Below are positions 1 to 10,928 of a stretch of 64,000 nt of DNA, piece by piece. Within the stretch, counting starts at the first letter, position 1, and each line of letters starts with the position of its first letter. A model generated the notes under the pieces. It worked only from the letters and a program-made list of their open reading frames with translations. It had not been told where the DNA came from and ran no database searches. Position numbers and translations under genes: made by a program. The stretch is from Bubalus kerabau (lineage: Eukaryota > Chordata > Mammalia > Artiodactyla > Bovidae): the NCBI RefSeq assembly GCF_029407905.1, contig NC_073643.1, positions 36,242,501 to 36,306,500 of the forward strand, written 5' to 3'.

Positions 1-2223
1 GCTAATAATGAGATAAAATACTCACAGTAAACTGTCATGGAAAACCCACTGCAACAGGAACCCTGGCATTCTGCTTGTCAATTCTGAAATAATCACATGG
101 ATTCCCTCCCCATTTGTGGTTAGATTATTTTGTTACAGTGTTTAATAAGGCCACCTCTTGGATTGTTTATGAATGTCCCTGTGTTTGGACAAAATTATTC
201 TAAGAAATCAATAATGGCTAAAATTTTTCTCTGGCATAGCAGCTGAAGATCACCAGTTGCTTACTGGAGAACTTTGTTAAGAAGGATTCTGAGCTGCATT
301 TGAGCTCAGCATGAAAGACTGCTCAGTTTGACATATGGTGGTGTAGAAGGGCCTACTCTGACTTGCCTTGTACATGTTTGCCTTCTGTGACTTCCCATCT
401 TAAGTCTACTTCCCTTTCAAGTAGAAATGATTCTTTCCTGCTAGTCTGTTTGTGGCATATTAATTTAACATCTTTGTTCTTATGTTTTTGATAGATTGCA
501 CATTAATATGCCTGTGTGCCTGTAAAACACATAATATAAAGCAATTTCCAAGACAGAAATGAAATCACATTGTTTCTTAGATCACTGAAATGTTTTCTTC
601 TCTTGCACACTTGGCAAATTTTAGAGATTCCAACAGAAACCCGGGGTATCTTACCAAGATGGCTGAGTAAAGGGCTTGCCCTCTGTGAGACTTGGTCTGA
701 TGAAAGCAGAGTCAGTTTCACACAAACAGTATTACTAAATTTGAGGCTAGGATCTTTTACCCTCCCCATGCTAACATTTATTATCTGCTAAAATCACAGC
801 AAGCTGCAATACCAAAGCAGTTGATTGGAGTTATTCAGTAAATAACATTTGATGAAAAGAAAATTAGGTGGTAAAGAGACCCTTGAGAAATTAGAAAATA
901 GCCTTCTAGGCTTTCAACCTATTTATCATTTACAAAGGCATTGAATAATACAGCAGGCCTAAGAACCAGCAGCAACCTGCTTCCAAATGCCCACAATACG
1001 GAATCCAATAGTTGAGCAATCCAGCTTGAGGAATTGTTCAAAGTTGAATCAAAATAAGCTTTGATTAAGGAAGAAAAAAAAAACAACCAAAAAACTAATC
1101 TTCAAGTTTAAAAGAAAGGCTTAAAAGAGCCATTACAAACAACATGAATTATTCAGGCTGGGGATATTGTGACTTGCTTTTTATACACATAAGGCTCAAA
1201 TGTCTGTTCTCAAACCCAGAGCAAATAAATTGATTTATACCAGTTGAGCTATGCTTGGATAAGGGAAAAGGATGAGCCGATTTTCCTCAGTGCCCTGGCT
1301 TTGTTTTCTATACTAATATGTAGTGAACTTTGAGCCCCAGGTATTTTTGCTGTTGGGTTAGGATGGGAGAGAAGAGGCCTCATGCAACAGACTTCTGATG
1401 GGGCAAATACATTCTTCTGGAAATGTCACCCCTAAATCACTTCTGCATATAACCTTGGGTACCCAAATGGGAAAAAAAAAAACCCAGCAAAATTGCATCT
1501 GTGTGCTGCTTCAAATGCATAGCATAATGGATGAAAAATATTCTGTCACTAGATCTTAATATTAAAGATTTTTTAATTAGAGCAAATAAAGGTAACAGCC
1601 ATCCTGTTGCTTTTCTGCTATAAAATCCCATCTTTTCCTGGCAGATTTTCCTAGTTTCCCTCCAGTTATACCCTGTTCTAAGTTCTCATAACACTTTGTA
1701 CATCCTTCCCTGTACTGTTCTGAGAGCCACTGTGTAGTAAACAAATAATGAGCTTTGAAGTCAACCCCAGCTCCAACTGGGTAGATTACCTGTCTTCTCT
1801 GCTTCTCAGATTCTTTGTATAAAGGCTTTTATGTGAGGAGTTATGGGATAATGGCAGTGCCCAATAAATAAGAACATTTTTCTATTAATCAGATTCTCAG
1901 TTCTTAGGAACAGGGTGTACATCCCACACACAATCCTGCCAGTGATGAGACAGACACATAGATATTTTTTGAGTGAATGGTCTATATGGCTCATACATCA
2001 TTCCACAGAACTTGTTCTTTTCACTGTGTTCCATTATCACTTTAAGCATTTTTCTCTCAAATCCTTCTTGTGGCTTATTTCAAAGTTTGTTTATACATCT
2101 GTTTGATTCCCACAAGTGCATTCTTGAGGCCTTACTCTTTTGTATCTGATACATTATAAGTAAACAGGACTAGTTAGCTGAGTGAGAGAAGGGAGGATGA
2201 TAAATGAGACATTGGATGGTTAG
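1..2223. other. No gene or clear repeat recognised
   Basis: Read on both strands, this stretch shows only short open frames (longest about 88 codons) without recognisable motifs. A-rich runs occur near 1073-1082 and 1471-1481. A weak MIR-like match lies near 1743-1820 (the part resembling the tRNA-derived MIR core) but is too short to call firmly. I see no splice-flanked exon with coding character. Confidence 0.6.
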
Positions 2224-2332
2224 AAAGTGAAACTCTCTCAGGCACATTTGACTCTTTGCTACCCTATGGATGATACAGTGTCTCCCATATTGCAGGCAGA
2301 TTCTTTACCAGCTGAGCCTAGAGGGAAAGCCT
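2224..2332 (-). mobile_element. Bov-tA SINE fragment, internally deleted
   Basis: The left end matches the BovB-derived SINE tail in antisense (a diverged gactctttgctaccctatgga core). The right end matches the antisense tRNA-Glu-like head (attgcaggcagattctttaccagc). The middle of the consensus is missing. Divergence is high compared with other SINEs here, so this is an old copy. No clear target-site duplication was found. Confidence 0.75.
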
Positions 2333-2490
2333 AAAAGCTTATGAAGTACCAGTGCTAAATGGAACATGTATTTTTTAGTGGTTTGTTGTCTATTCTCACT
2401 GCTCCCTTATACTTGTACTATTTTCTTATTTACTCATGTATGAAACATTTACCAGTGTGCTGTGTAACATTCTGGGGAATACAGAGAAGA

Positions 2491-2493
<3 letters not shown>

Positions 2494-2536
<43 letters not shown>
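2494..2536. repeat. (GA)n microsatellite
   Basis: A perfect AG dinucleotide run of about 21 units. It is open in all frames and creates an Arg-Glu repeat in a spurious 81-codon frame. It is likely to be length-polymorphic. Confidence 0.97.
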
Positions 2537-2540
<4 letters not shown>

Positions 2541-2689
2541 TTACTTAAGGATGGATAGTTTTTCAGAGAAGATAGAGTGTGGGATACAACAGAATAGATT
2601 GTAAATTCAGATGATGTTACTTCAACTGGGAAGTCTTTACTAGATTCTCAGGGCTTCTCACTTCAAATCAAACTTCTTACTCTAAACTC

Positions 2690-2925
2690 ATGATTCTCCA
2701 TGACCTTAAACTCCTCTTCCACTCTGTTCTAACTGGTCCAGCTAAGTCTTCTCCTGAAACATGGCCTTTTTGCCTCTTTCATCCTCTTGTCTGAAAACCC
2801 TCCCTCACTCTTCTCTGCTTGGCACAGTCGTCTCCATATCCTTTAAAGTCCACCCCCAAAGTCATTTCTTCCTTGGAGCCTTCCCTGAGTTCCCCAACCC
2901 AGAACAGTCTTTCTCTCCTTTAAAT
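2690..2925 (+). mobile_element. L2 LINE 3' end fragment
   Basis: The stretch follows the ancient mammalian L2 3' region in order: a segment on complete clearance of tissue-type cysteine-poor text is absent, but the typical run of CT-rich phrases ending in ccttggagccttccctgagt with a downstream C-rich segment is present. Divergence is high, as expected for a repeat older than placental mammals. The spurious 80-codon open frame here is explained by this relic. Confidence 0.6.
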
Positions 2926-4289
2926 GCATTAAGTACTGGCTACTTGTTGTTGACAGCAGAAATGAAAGTAGAGAAGATATTTAAGTTTCATAAACTCAGA
3001 TGAGTAGGATACGTGTCTATAAACAGAAAGGAGGTATAGGGGAGGATTGGATTTACTGCGATAAGGTGACTTTGACAAAATTCCTCACCAGCACTGGGGA
3101 TTCCTGTCTGGAGCTCAGGAAAGGCCATGCCAGTGGCATGCATTTGGGCATGCAGAGAGATAGAAATGGAAATTTGAGATGAATGGGATTGACAGGAAGG
3201 CCTAGTAAGAGACTGAGCAGAGACTTGAGGAACACCTATGTTTAAAGACTGCAAAAAGAAGAGGAACTTCTGAAAGAATTTGGGAGGGAGCTCTCTGCCA
3301 CATGGAATAGAAAACAACTTACAGAGAAGCCAAAGAATGAATTCTAAAAGTTGTTAGGTAAAATGGAAGACAGTAAAGGAAGGAAGGATGAAGATACCAT
3401 CTACTTTCTGGGCAGACAGTCATCTGTGTTCTTGAAGCTTAGGAAAATATGCAAATTTGTATTGTCATTTGACAGTATAATCACCATTGGATCATTGTTA
3501 CAAAACAGTCTTAAAGTCACAGTAAAGAAAGCAAGTGTTGACTGAAATGAGCTCTCAAAGGCAGGTCAGTTCAGAATTTTATATGCAAAATGTAATATTT
3601 CTTGGAGAAATATTTCAGAGTGTCTTAGAGGAACTCATCAGTGCTAAATGGAAAAAAATTTATCATGAGAATATGAGATGTCTTTATTCTTGGTAGGTTT
3701 CTAGTGAATACACATGAGCTTGTTCCAGACTTTATGGAATACTAATTAATATGGATTATTAATATGGATCATATGTACAAGATAAAGTAAGTCAGTGACT
3801 ACAAGTAACTCTGTAAAGCTAAGATGCTGCAAGATTGAAAAGAGAAAAAATTTGAAACTAGATGGGAAAGAAGCTATGTTCTAGGTTAAACATCTGATTG
3901 ACAAGTGTTACATTAAAATTATATAAATAAGTCAACTGAGTGATCATCCACCCAGAGAGCTTCTGAAAGTCTCACCAATAAATGTTCTAATTTAAACATT
4001 CAGTTGTTTACTCTTGTAACTTTTCTGTGAGATAATTGCTTATAGAAGCATAAAGAATGATGTCAGTGAGAGAAGGACAAAAATGGACTTTAATCCACAG
4101 GTTTCTATCTTATTGTCAAACAGAAAAGGGTAGCCCCTTCCCTCACTAACAACTGAAGCCAGGTGAATAAAGACTGAGACAGAGATTCAGAGCCTCAAGA
4201 TATATCAAGTAAAACAGACATGGGTATGAGACAGAGATGTATGTAACACTGCCTGGAAAAGGCACACACCCTATTGATGAGGACTCTAG
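2926..4289. other. No gene recognised
   Basis: Short open frames occur on both strands, the longest about 109 codons (minus, 2988-3317), with no motif, signal peptide or codon pattern that suggests a real protein. No repeat was firmly recognised. Confidence 0.5.
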
Positions 4290-4875
4290 AAGTTAAAAAC
4301 AGTGATGATACACATGAAAAGATGCCCAGCATCACTAATCATTAGGGGAATGCAAGTCCAAATCACAGTGAGTGACCATCTTGCACCGATTAAGGTGGCT
4401 AGTATCAAAAACAAAGACAGTAACAAGTGTTGTGAGAGAGTGAAGAAATTGGAACCCTGTGTACTGTTGGTGAGAATATAAAATGTTGCAACCACTATGG
4501 AGAACAATATGGTAGTTCCTTAAAAGAGTAAAAATAAAATTACTGTTTGATCCAAGAATTACCCTTCTGTCCATTGATAGGTGAATGGACTTTTTGAAAT
4601 GTGGCATACATGTATCATGAAATACATTCAGCCTTAAAAAGGAAGGGCATTCTGACACATCATTGAACCTTGAGGACTTTACGTTAACCAAAATAAGCCA
4701 GTTGTGGAAAGACAAAGAGTAATGTGATTGCCCTTATAAGCGCTCCCTAAAAGTAGTCAAATTCATAAAGACAAAAAGTATGATGGTGGTTGCCAGAAGC
4801 TGGGGAAAAGAGGCAATTGGGAGTTACTGTTTAATGGATAGAGAGTTTCAGTTTTGCAAGAACAAAAGGAGATTG
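4290..4875 (+). mobile_element. Old L1 LINE, ORF2 3' end plus 3'UTR
   Basis: The order of L1 ORF2 C-terminal and 3'UTR sequence is preserved: the gatgcccagcatcactaatc segment, an imperfect caaccactatggagaacaatat segment, the cattcagccttaaaaaggaag segment, and a 3'UTR with gtggttgccagaagctgggg. Many substitutions and indels break the frame. It resembles the older L1MA/L1MB class rather than the young bovine L1 present elsewhere in this window. The exact subfamily is not assigned. Confidence 0.8.
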
Positions 4876-5139
4876 CAAAGCCTGTCTGTTGTGTTTAAGA
4901 GGCAACCAGGAGACCACTGTGGTTGGAACTGAATGAGGGTAGAGAAGACGGCTAGGGGATGACAGATGGGCAAGGAGACTGACGCAGAAATGACGAAGAA
5001 AGATGCTGGTGGCGTAGGCGAGGGAGGTAAGAGTAGAGAGAGTGAGAAAAGATCATCTTTAAAGTAGTTAATGGGGTTTGCTAATGGATTAGGTACAAAA
5101 GTGTGCAAAAAAGAGAAAAGTCAAGAATGACTCTACCAC

Positions 5140-5270
5140 AGTGGTTCTCAACCACGAATGCTTTTGCCCCCCAGGGGACATATGTCAAAAGGCACAAGAG
5201 ATTCCTCCACAACAAAGAAATATCTGGTTCAAAGTGCCATACACTGAGTGAGAAAGCCTACCCTAAGGTG
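5140..5270 (+). mobile_element. hAT-Charlie-type non-autonomous DNA transposon remnant
   Basis: It begins with cagtggttctcaacca, the terminal inverted repeat typical of MER-class hAT-Charlie elements, followed by ttttgccccccaggggacat. A later ccacaacaaagaaatatctgg segment matches the far half of the same family. The middle is deleted and the right end has degenerated (gagtgagaaagccta). The exact family name is uncertain. Confidence 0.5.
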
Positions 5271-5490
5271 TTTGGCCTAAGTAATTAGGCTAATAAAGTG
5301 TGACTAAGATGATTAATTTGATGTCAGGCTCAAGACTGGGAAACAGAGGAGAATAGTTATAGGAATAGCTAACATATTAATATGTGCACTACCTCAGGGA
5401 CTGTAAGCAACACGTTGAGGGGGTGATCCTATTGTCTATTGGTCAAAATAATGCTTTGAGGTATGTTTTGACATCCCTCAACATGTAGAT

Positions 5491-5603
5491 ACCCACTCCA
5501 GTGTTCTTGCCTGGAGAATCCCAGGGATGGGGGAGCCTGGTGGGCTGCCATCTATGGGGTTGCACAGTTGGACACTACTGAAGCGACTTGGCAGCAGCAG
5601 CAG
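5491..5603 (+). mobile_element. Bov-A2 SINE, single (3') monomer
   Basis: Only the second half of the Bov-A2 dimer is present, from cccactccagtgttcttgcc through the shared BovB-like tail to a (AGC)n 3' end. Flanking 12-bp direct repeats caacatgtagat (5479-5490 and 5604-5615) are exact, so this is an authentic 5'-truncated insertion and not a decayed dimer. Confidence 0.93.
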
Positions 5604-5767
5604 CAACATGTAGATGGAAACATAGATGGTTTAACTTCTTGTAGTGCCCGAATTCAGCCAAGGTCTCTGAACCCTGAAGCTCAGAGCCAAACTGTAGGTC
5701 ACAGAAGCTTCCTGAATTCACCATGTTTCCAAGTGAAGCCAATGAATAGAAGCAGTGAAGCCAAAAG

Positions 5768-5833
5768 GTGTGTGTGTGTGTATATATATATATATATGTA
5801 CACACACACATAAATATATATACACATACACAT
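5768..5833. repeat. TG/TA/CA compound microsatellite
   Basis: The run is (TG)n, then (TA)n, then (CA)n and a mixed TA/CA tail. The (TG) and (CA) arms are complementary, so the locus could fold as a hairpin. It is likely to be polymorphic. Confidence 0.95.
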
Positions 5834-5910
5834 GCTTTTGGGGGGTTTTCCTCTAAACACGAGTCCCGCAACATGAAACAATAATGTGTGCTAATTTGCT
5901 GCGGCAAAAG

Positions 5911-6233
5911 TGTGAAAACGGCTCAGTCATATCTGACTCTTTGCGACCCCAGACTATAGCCCACCAGGCTCTTCTGTCCATGGAATTCTCCAGGAAAGAG
6001 TACTGGAGTGGATAGCCATTCCCTTCTCCAGGGGATCTTCCCAACCCAGGTATCGAACCCAAGTCTCTAGCATTGCAGGCAGATTCTTTACCAGCTGAGC
6101 CACCTGGGAAGCCCAAGAATACTGGAGTGGGTAGCCTATCCCTTCTTTAGCGGATATTCCCGACCCAAGAATCCTACCGGGGTCTCCTGCATTGCAGGTG
6201 GATTCTTTACCAGCTGAGCCATCAGGGAATCCT
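5911..6233 (-). mobile_element. Bov-tA SINE with duplicated tRNA-like head
   Basis: A complete antisense Bov-tA (about 5911-6116, ending accaggctgagccacctgggaagccc-like in antisense) is followed directly by a second antisense head-plus-linker unit (6117-6233, again ending in a diverged gggaatcc head). In sense orientation the element therefore has two tRNA-Glu-like heads before one BovB-like tail. This agrees with known tandem-head Bov-tA variants. No exact target-site duplication was found. Confidence 0.88.
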
Positions 6234-7966
6234 ACGCAGCGAAGATGCCAGGTAACAGTTAAGAAAGGTGAGATTTCTACCATCAAAGACCCATCACTTT
6301 GCATGGCTTTCCTACTTAAGGAGCAGGTGGTGGAAAGATTTCAGACCTCCTCTCAGTGTCTATTTTTCTAGTCTCTCAGTTACGTCCTGACTGGCCAGGG
6401 TCAGGATAATTTTTATATTGCAAGAGAAATGATGAAGAACAAGTATGTTGATTTCCCGGGAACGCAGACAGCAGTGTATGTGTGTCTGTTGTTGTTGTTC
6501 ACTTCAGGGTGGCAGCTGCGAATGGGTTGAGAGAGAGGAGAGGGCAGTGAGGTTAAGCATTAGACAACAGTGATGTTCAGACGACCGTGCCTAATGTATA
6601 ACCAGCCTCTAGGCTGGAAAACAAAGGCGAAGGGAATCCCTTCAGCACACAGTGACAAAAAGGGCAGCATTTTGGTTCCTCTGCATTTCCACCCCTTCCC
6701 AGGACTTTTGAACCATGTTTAGCAAGAAATGAAAGGAAATGGCAGGCAAGAAAGAAACAGTGTACCCTCTCTTTTTCTACTGCTACACCATCTGCTTTCA
6801 GACTACTGACTTCTTAATTATTTCACTCTTTTGGTTTTCTGCACATGTTTTGAATGATAAGCAGTATTTGGCAAAGAGGACTGGCTTTTAGCCTCAGAGT
6901 GAAACTCTCAGGATCATCCTAGATCAGTGAGGGATTTGGTTTTTGCTCTCCCCTCCTGACCAGTACCCTACTGTGTAGGAGACACTGAATAAATGATATA
7001 CTAAATTTAATAAGCTCACCTAACTCTATGTATGTTAAGGCTCAGATGGCATATCGCCTCATCCGTGGTGCCTTTGATGACCTCTTCATTCATGCAGCTC
7101 TCTCCCCCTGAATCCCATGATACCCATTGCCTGTGCAGCTCATTCATTAAAAAAAAAATTGTTTCATGGAGCACTAAATATGTGCTTGTTATTGTGTTAG
7201 GAGCTGAGGGTACAGCGGTGACAGACAAAAATCCCTGCCTCCTCGATCTGACTTTCCAGTCTATCATATTATTAAATATGTCTCCAAACACTGGTTAAAT
7301 TTTTGTGTATTTACTAGCCTCTGCAAGTAGACTGTAAATTTTTTTTAAACCTAGACTTATATTTATTTTTTGGTACCCTGAGCTTTGAATACTGTATCTT
7401 CAGAGCAGCAGGAACTCATTAAATCTTTGTTTCAGAATTCAGAAACAGAGGCATTCTCAAATCCTGCCAGTAAGAGACTCACTGGAAATCCATTGTTGCT
7501 GATGCCTGCTCTGAATGGGTGATGATTTCCAGTAGTTAGCAAGTTAAATTACCCACAGAGTTTGGGTCCATGAAATAAATAGCATCTTCTCTAGTTTTAT
7601 AAAACACCATGCCAAGAGGGGAAAAAACTACAAAATGAGACCAGCGTCACTAGTTAGTGGTGGACTGTTTGTGCTTATCTGTAAGTTCGTGTTTTTCATC
7701 TCTTGTAAACTCTGTAAGCTGGTTCTGTATCTCAAAGCGGAGATTTGCCAGATAGGCTGTGATGTTACTCATGTCACATGTTTGCTGCAAGTACAAGGTG
7801 CTGTGATTATTATGGGCAGTTAATTATTTGTGGCTTTGGGCAGAGGGAAGCCAGTGGTTACATGGTGATTCAAGCAGCTTCTTGCATGGAGAACTTTTGG
7901 TCTAAGACCTGCTGTTTTAGAAAAACAGAACCATTTGGGAAGTCCAAGTTTCATTTGGACCTTTTT
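6234..7966. other. No gene recognised; one ancient repeat relic
   Basis: A relic of an unnamed pan-mammalian repeat lies at about 7160-7262 (shared signature: ttgtgttaggagctgagggtacag, then aaatccctgcctc). Two overlapping open frames of about 90 codons on opposite strands at 7016-7298 are explained by that relic. No coding exon was recognised in the rest. Confidence 0.5.
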
Positions 7967-7977
7967 AGCATGTATCT

Positions 7978-8250
7978 CGGAAAAGGCAATGGCACCCCAC
8001 TCCAGTACTCTTGCCTGGAAAATCCCATGGATGGCGGAGCCTGGTAGGCTGCAGTCCATGTGGTCGCTAAGAGTCAGACGCGACTGAGCAGCTTCACTTT
8101 CACTTTTCACTTTCATGTATTGGAGAAGGAAGTGGCAACCCACTCCAGTGTTCTTGCCTGGAGAATCCCAGGGACGGGGGAGCCTGGTGGGCTGCCGTCT
8201 ATGGGGTCACATAGAGTTGGACACGACTGAAGCGACTTAGCAGCAGCAGC
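7978..8250 (+). mobile_element. Bov-A2 SINE, full dimer
   Basis: Both monomers are present: first unit with cactccagtactcttgcctgg, linker cttttcactttcatgtattgg, second unit with cactccagtgttcttgcc, and a short (AGC)n tail. Exact 11-bp direct repeats agcatgtatct flank it (7967-7977 and 8251-8261). Divergence is low, so it is relatively young. Confidence 0.97.
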
Positions 8251-8261
8251 AGCATGTATCT

Positions 8262-8965
8262 ATGAGATGTCATTTAGGAGGGGAGTTGCCAGGGACAGAC
8301 ACCTTGCCTCCCAAAACAAATGCCCTATCTGCCTACTGATACTTTAGATAGGGGTTTGTTTTTTTTTTAACCCCAGTTAAGCAAAGCTTAGAAATGCAAC
8401 TACCCCTATGAAAAGTCATAATGAATTCTAAGAGGAAAAAAAAAAAAACTCATTATGAAATCTGCAGACTTTAAAGACTACATTTTTACCTAAGACCAGA
8501 CCACTGTGGATAAAACATGCTTTGTAAGCTGGTCCCGTTTGTATTAAGAAGAAAATGTCTTAATACATGATGTCTTATTTCTATTTTTTAGTTACTAGAT
8601 ATATATTTTCTGTCATAAAACCCCAATAAATATGTATCAAGTGATGGAAATTTTAAGGTTACATTTTTAGTTGTAAATCATATATTTAATATAGAGTCTG
8701 GGTGGATGACCATATGTAGGGTTTAAATACATATAATCTTCCTTTCTTTAGGTACGTATCCAGTTTTGCTTCAGATATTACCAATGAGTAACCTCTTTTT
8801 CCATTTCATCTGCCCCATAAGAACATATTCAAACTTAATTTAGCTCAAAAATTTTTGTCAAATGCTGACCCAGAGTTAGGTGCTATGGAGGTATGCCAGA
8901 ATAAGAGAACTCTGTTTTGTGAGAGAGACTCAACACAAATTGAGTCCCAAATAGCCATAAAACTA
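8262..8965. other. No gene recognised
   Basis: The sequence is A/T-rich with an A run at 8438-8449. The last part (about 8860-8960) resembles the same unnamed ancient repeat as 7160-7262 and appears to be interrupted by the Tigger-type element that follows. No coding potential was recognised. Confidence 0.45.
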
Positions 8966-9198
8966 CAGTTAACCCTTGAACAACATGGCTTTAAACAGGG
9001 AGGATCCACTTAAGAGCAGGTTTTTTTCAAGAGTCAACAAGGCAGTGCCACAACATCTGTGTTGGTTGACTCCACTAATGTAGAACTGCGGATTCAAAAG
9101 GAGCCACAGATGCAAAGGACCAACTGTAAGTTATAGGCAGATTTTCCATTGCTACAAGGGTTGGTCCCCCAATCCCCTCATTGTTCAAAGGTCAACCA
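8966..9198. mobile_element. Tigger-type (TcMar) non-autonomous DNA transposon, MER2-like
   Basis: The two ends form imperfect terminal inverted repeats (left cagttaacccttgaacaa, right ttgttcaaaggtcaacca), and each end is bounded by TA, the target duplication of Tc1/mariner elements (8964-8965 and 9199-9200). The internal sequence has the ggatccactta, gattcaaaag and agttataggcagattttc blocks that I associate with MER2. It encodes no transposase. The MER2 name is from memory; the class assignment is firmer. Confidence 0.75.
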
Positions 9199-9244
9199 TA
9201 TAAGGGCTGTCATGACAGAGAAATATTCATACTCAAAAACTGTC

Positions 9245-10605
9245 CTGCACTCAATATGCCAGCAAATTTGGAAAACTCAGCAGTGGCCATAGGACTGGAA
9301 AAGGTCAGTTTTCATTTCAATCCCAAAGAAAGGCAATGCCAAAGAATGTTCAAACTACTGCACAGTTGCACTCATTTCTCATGCTCACAAGGTAATACTC
9401 AAAATCCTTCAAGCTAGACTTCAACTGTATGTGAACTGATAACTTCCAGATGTACAAGCTGGATTTAGGAAAGGCAGAGGAACCAGAGATCAAATTGCTG
9501 ACACTGGTTGGATCATAGAAAAAGCAAGAGAGTTCCAGGAAAACATCTACTTCTGCTTCATTGACTACACTAAAGTTTTTGACAGTGTGGATCACAACAA
9601 ACTGTGGAAAATTCTTAAAGGGACAGGAATACCAGACCACCTTACCTGCCTCCTGAGAAACCTGCATGTAGGTCAAGAAGCAACAGTTCGAACCTGACAT
9701 GGAACCACAGGCTGGTTCAAATTTGGGAAAGGAGTATGTCAAGGCTGTATGTTGTCACCCTGCTTATTTAACTTATATGCAGAGCACATCATGTGAAATG
9801 CCAGGCTGGATGACTCACAGGCTGAAATTGAGATTACTGGGAGAAATATCAACAACCTCAGATATCCGGATGACACCACCCTAGTGGCAAAAAGTGAAGA
9901 GGAACTAAAGAGCCTCCTGATGAAGGTGAAAGAGGAGAATGAAAATGCTGGCTTAAAACTCAACATTCAAAAAGCTAAGATCATGGCATGCAGTCCCATC
10001 ACTTCATGACAAATAGATGGGGGAAAAAAGTGGAAACAGTGACAGACTTTATTTTCTTGGGCTCCAAAATCACAGTGGACAGTGACTGTAGCCATGAAAT
10101 TAAAAGACACTTGCTCCTTGGAAGAAAAGCTGTGACAAATCTCCTGCTGCTGCTGCTAAGTCGCTTCAGTCGTTTCCGACTCTTGCGACCCCATGGACGG
10201 CAGCCCACCAGGCTCCCCCGTCCCTGGGATTCTCCAGGCAAGAACACTGGAGTAGGTTGCCATTTCCTTCTCCAATGAATGAAAATGAAAAGTGAAAGTG
10301 AAGCTGCTCAGTCGCGTCTGACTCTTAGCGACCCCATGGACTGCAGCCTACCAGGCTCCGCCATCCATGGGATTTTCCAGGCAAGAGTACTGGAGTGGGG
10401 TGCCATTGCCTTCTCCGGTGACAAATCTAGTCAACATATTAAAAAGCAGAGATATCACTTTGCTGACAAAGGTTGGTATAGTCAAAGCTATGGTTTTTCC
10501 AGTAGTCGCATATGGACATGAAAGGTGGACCATAAAGAAGGCTGAGCATCGAAGAATTGATGCTTTTGAACTGTGGTGTTGGAGAAGACTCTTGAGAGTC
10601 CCTTA
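9245..10605 (+). pseudogene. BovB reverse-transcriptase pseudogene
   Basis: Translation in three frames recovers RT motifs in order: KGRGTRDQ, the CFIDYTKVFD catalytic region, KGVCQGCMLSPCLFNLYAE, and a catalytic-box equivalent read as LRYPDDTTL at about 9863-9874. Proline replaces the usual alanine in YADD, although both aspartates remain. In-frame stops (for example in the GTGWF and MRN regions) and the nested SINE at 10143-10417 disrupt it. In active BovB the protein carries an APE-type endonuclease before the RT; that half is absent here. Confidence 0.9.
10143..10417 (-). mobile_element. Bov-A2 SINE, full dimer, nested in BovB
   Basis: The antisense dimer begins on the plus strand with a CTG-rich tail (cctgctgctgctgctaagtcg) and ends with gccattgccttctccg. 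Exact 11-bp direct repeats gtgacaaatct at 10132-10142 and 10418-10428 come from the interrupted BovB frame. The SINE is therefore younger than the BovB copy. Confidence 0.98.
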
Positions 10606-10928
10606 GACTGCAAGGAGATCCAACCAATCCATCCTAAAGGAGATCAACCTTGACTATTCATTGGAAGATGTGATGGTGAAGCTCCTCTCCTTTGGCCACC
10701 TGATTTGAAGAGCTGACTCACTGGAAAAAATTCTGGTGGTGGGAAAGATTGAGGGCAGGAGGAGAAGGGGGCATGAGAGGATGAGATGGTTGGATTGGCG
10801 TCATTGACTCAATGGACTTGAGTTTGAGGAAACTCCGGAAGATGGTGAAGCACAGGGAAGCCGGGTGTGCTGCAGTCCATGGGGTTGCAAAGAAGCGGAC
10901 GGGACTGAGTGACTAAGCAACAACAAAT

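Larger units (their letters stand above)
9239..10928 (+). mobile_element. BovB (RTE) LINE, 5'-truncated, split by a Bov-A2
   Basis: This is a sense BovB running from the start of the reverse-transcriptase domain to the 3' end (gactgagtgactaagcaacaac). It is interrupted by an antisense Bov-A2 at 10143-10417. Near-matching direct repeats catactca (9228-9235 and 10929-10936) bracket it. BovB is known to have entered ruminants by horizontal transfer and to have supplied the 3' ends of Bov-tA and Bov-A2. The reading frame is broken by several stops, so the copy is inactive. Confidence 0.95.

Noticed and set aside
5591..5606. CAG/AGC runs as coding polyglutamine repeats
   Set aside because: They are Bov-A2 3' tails.
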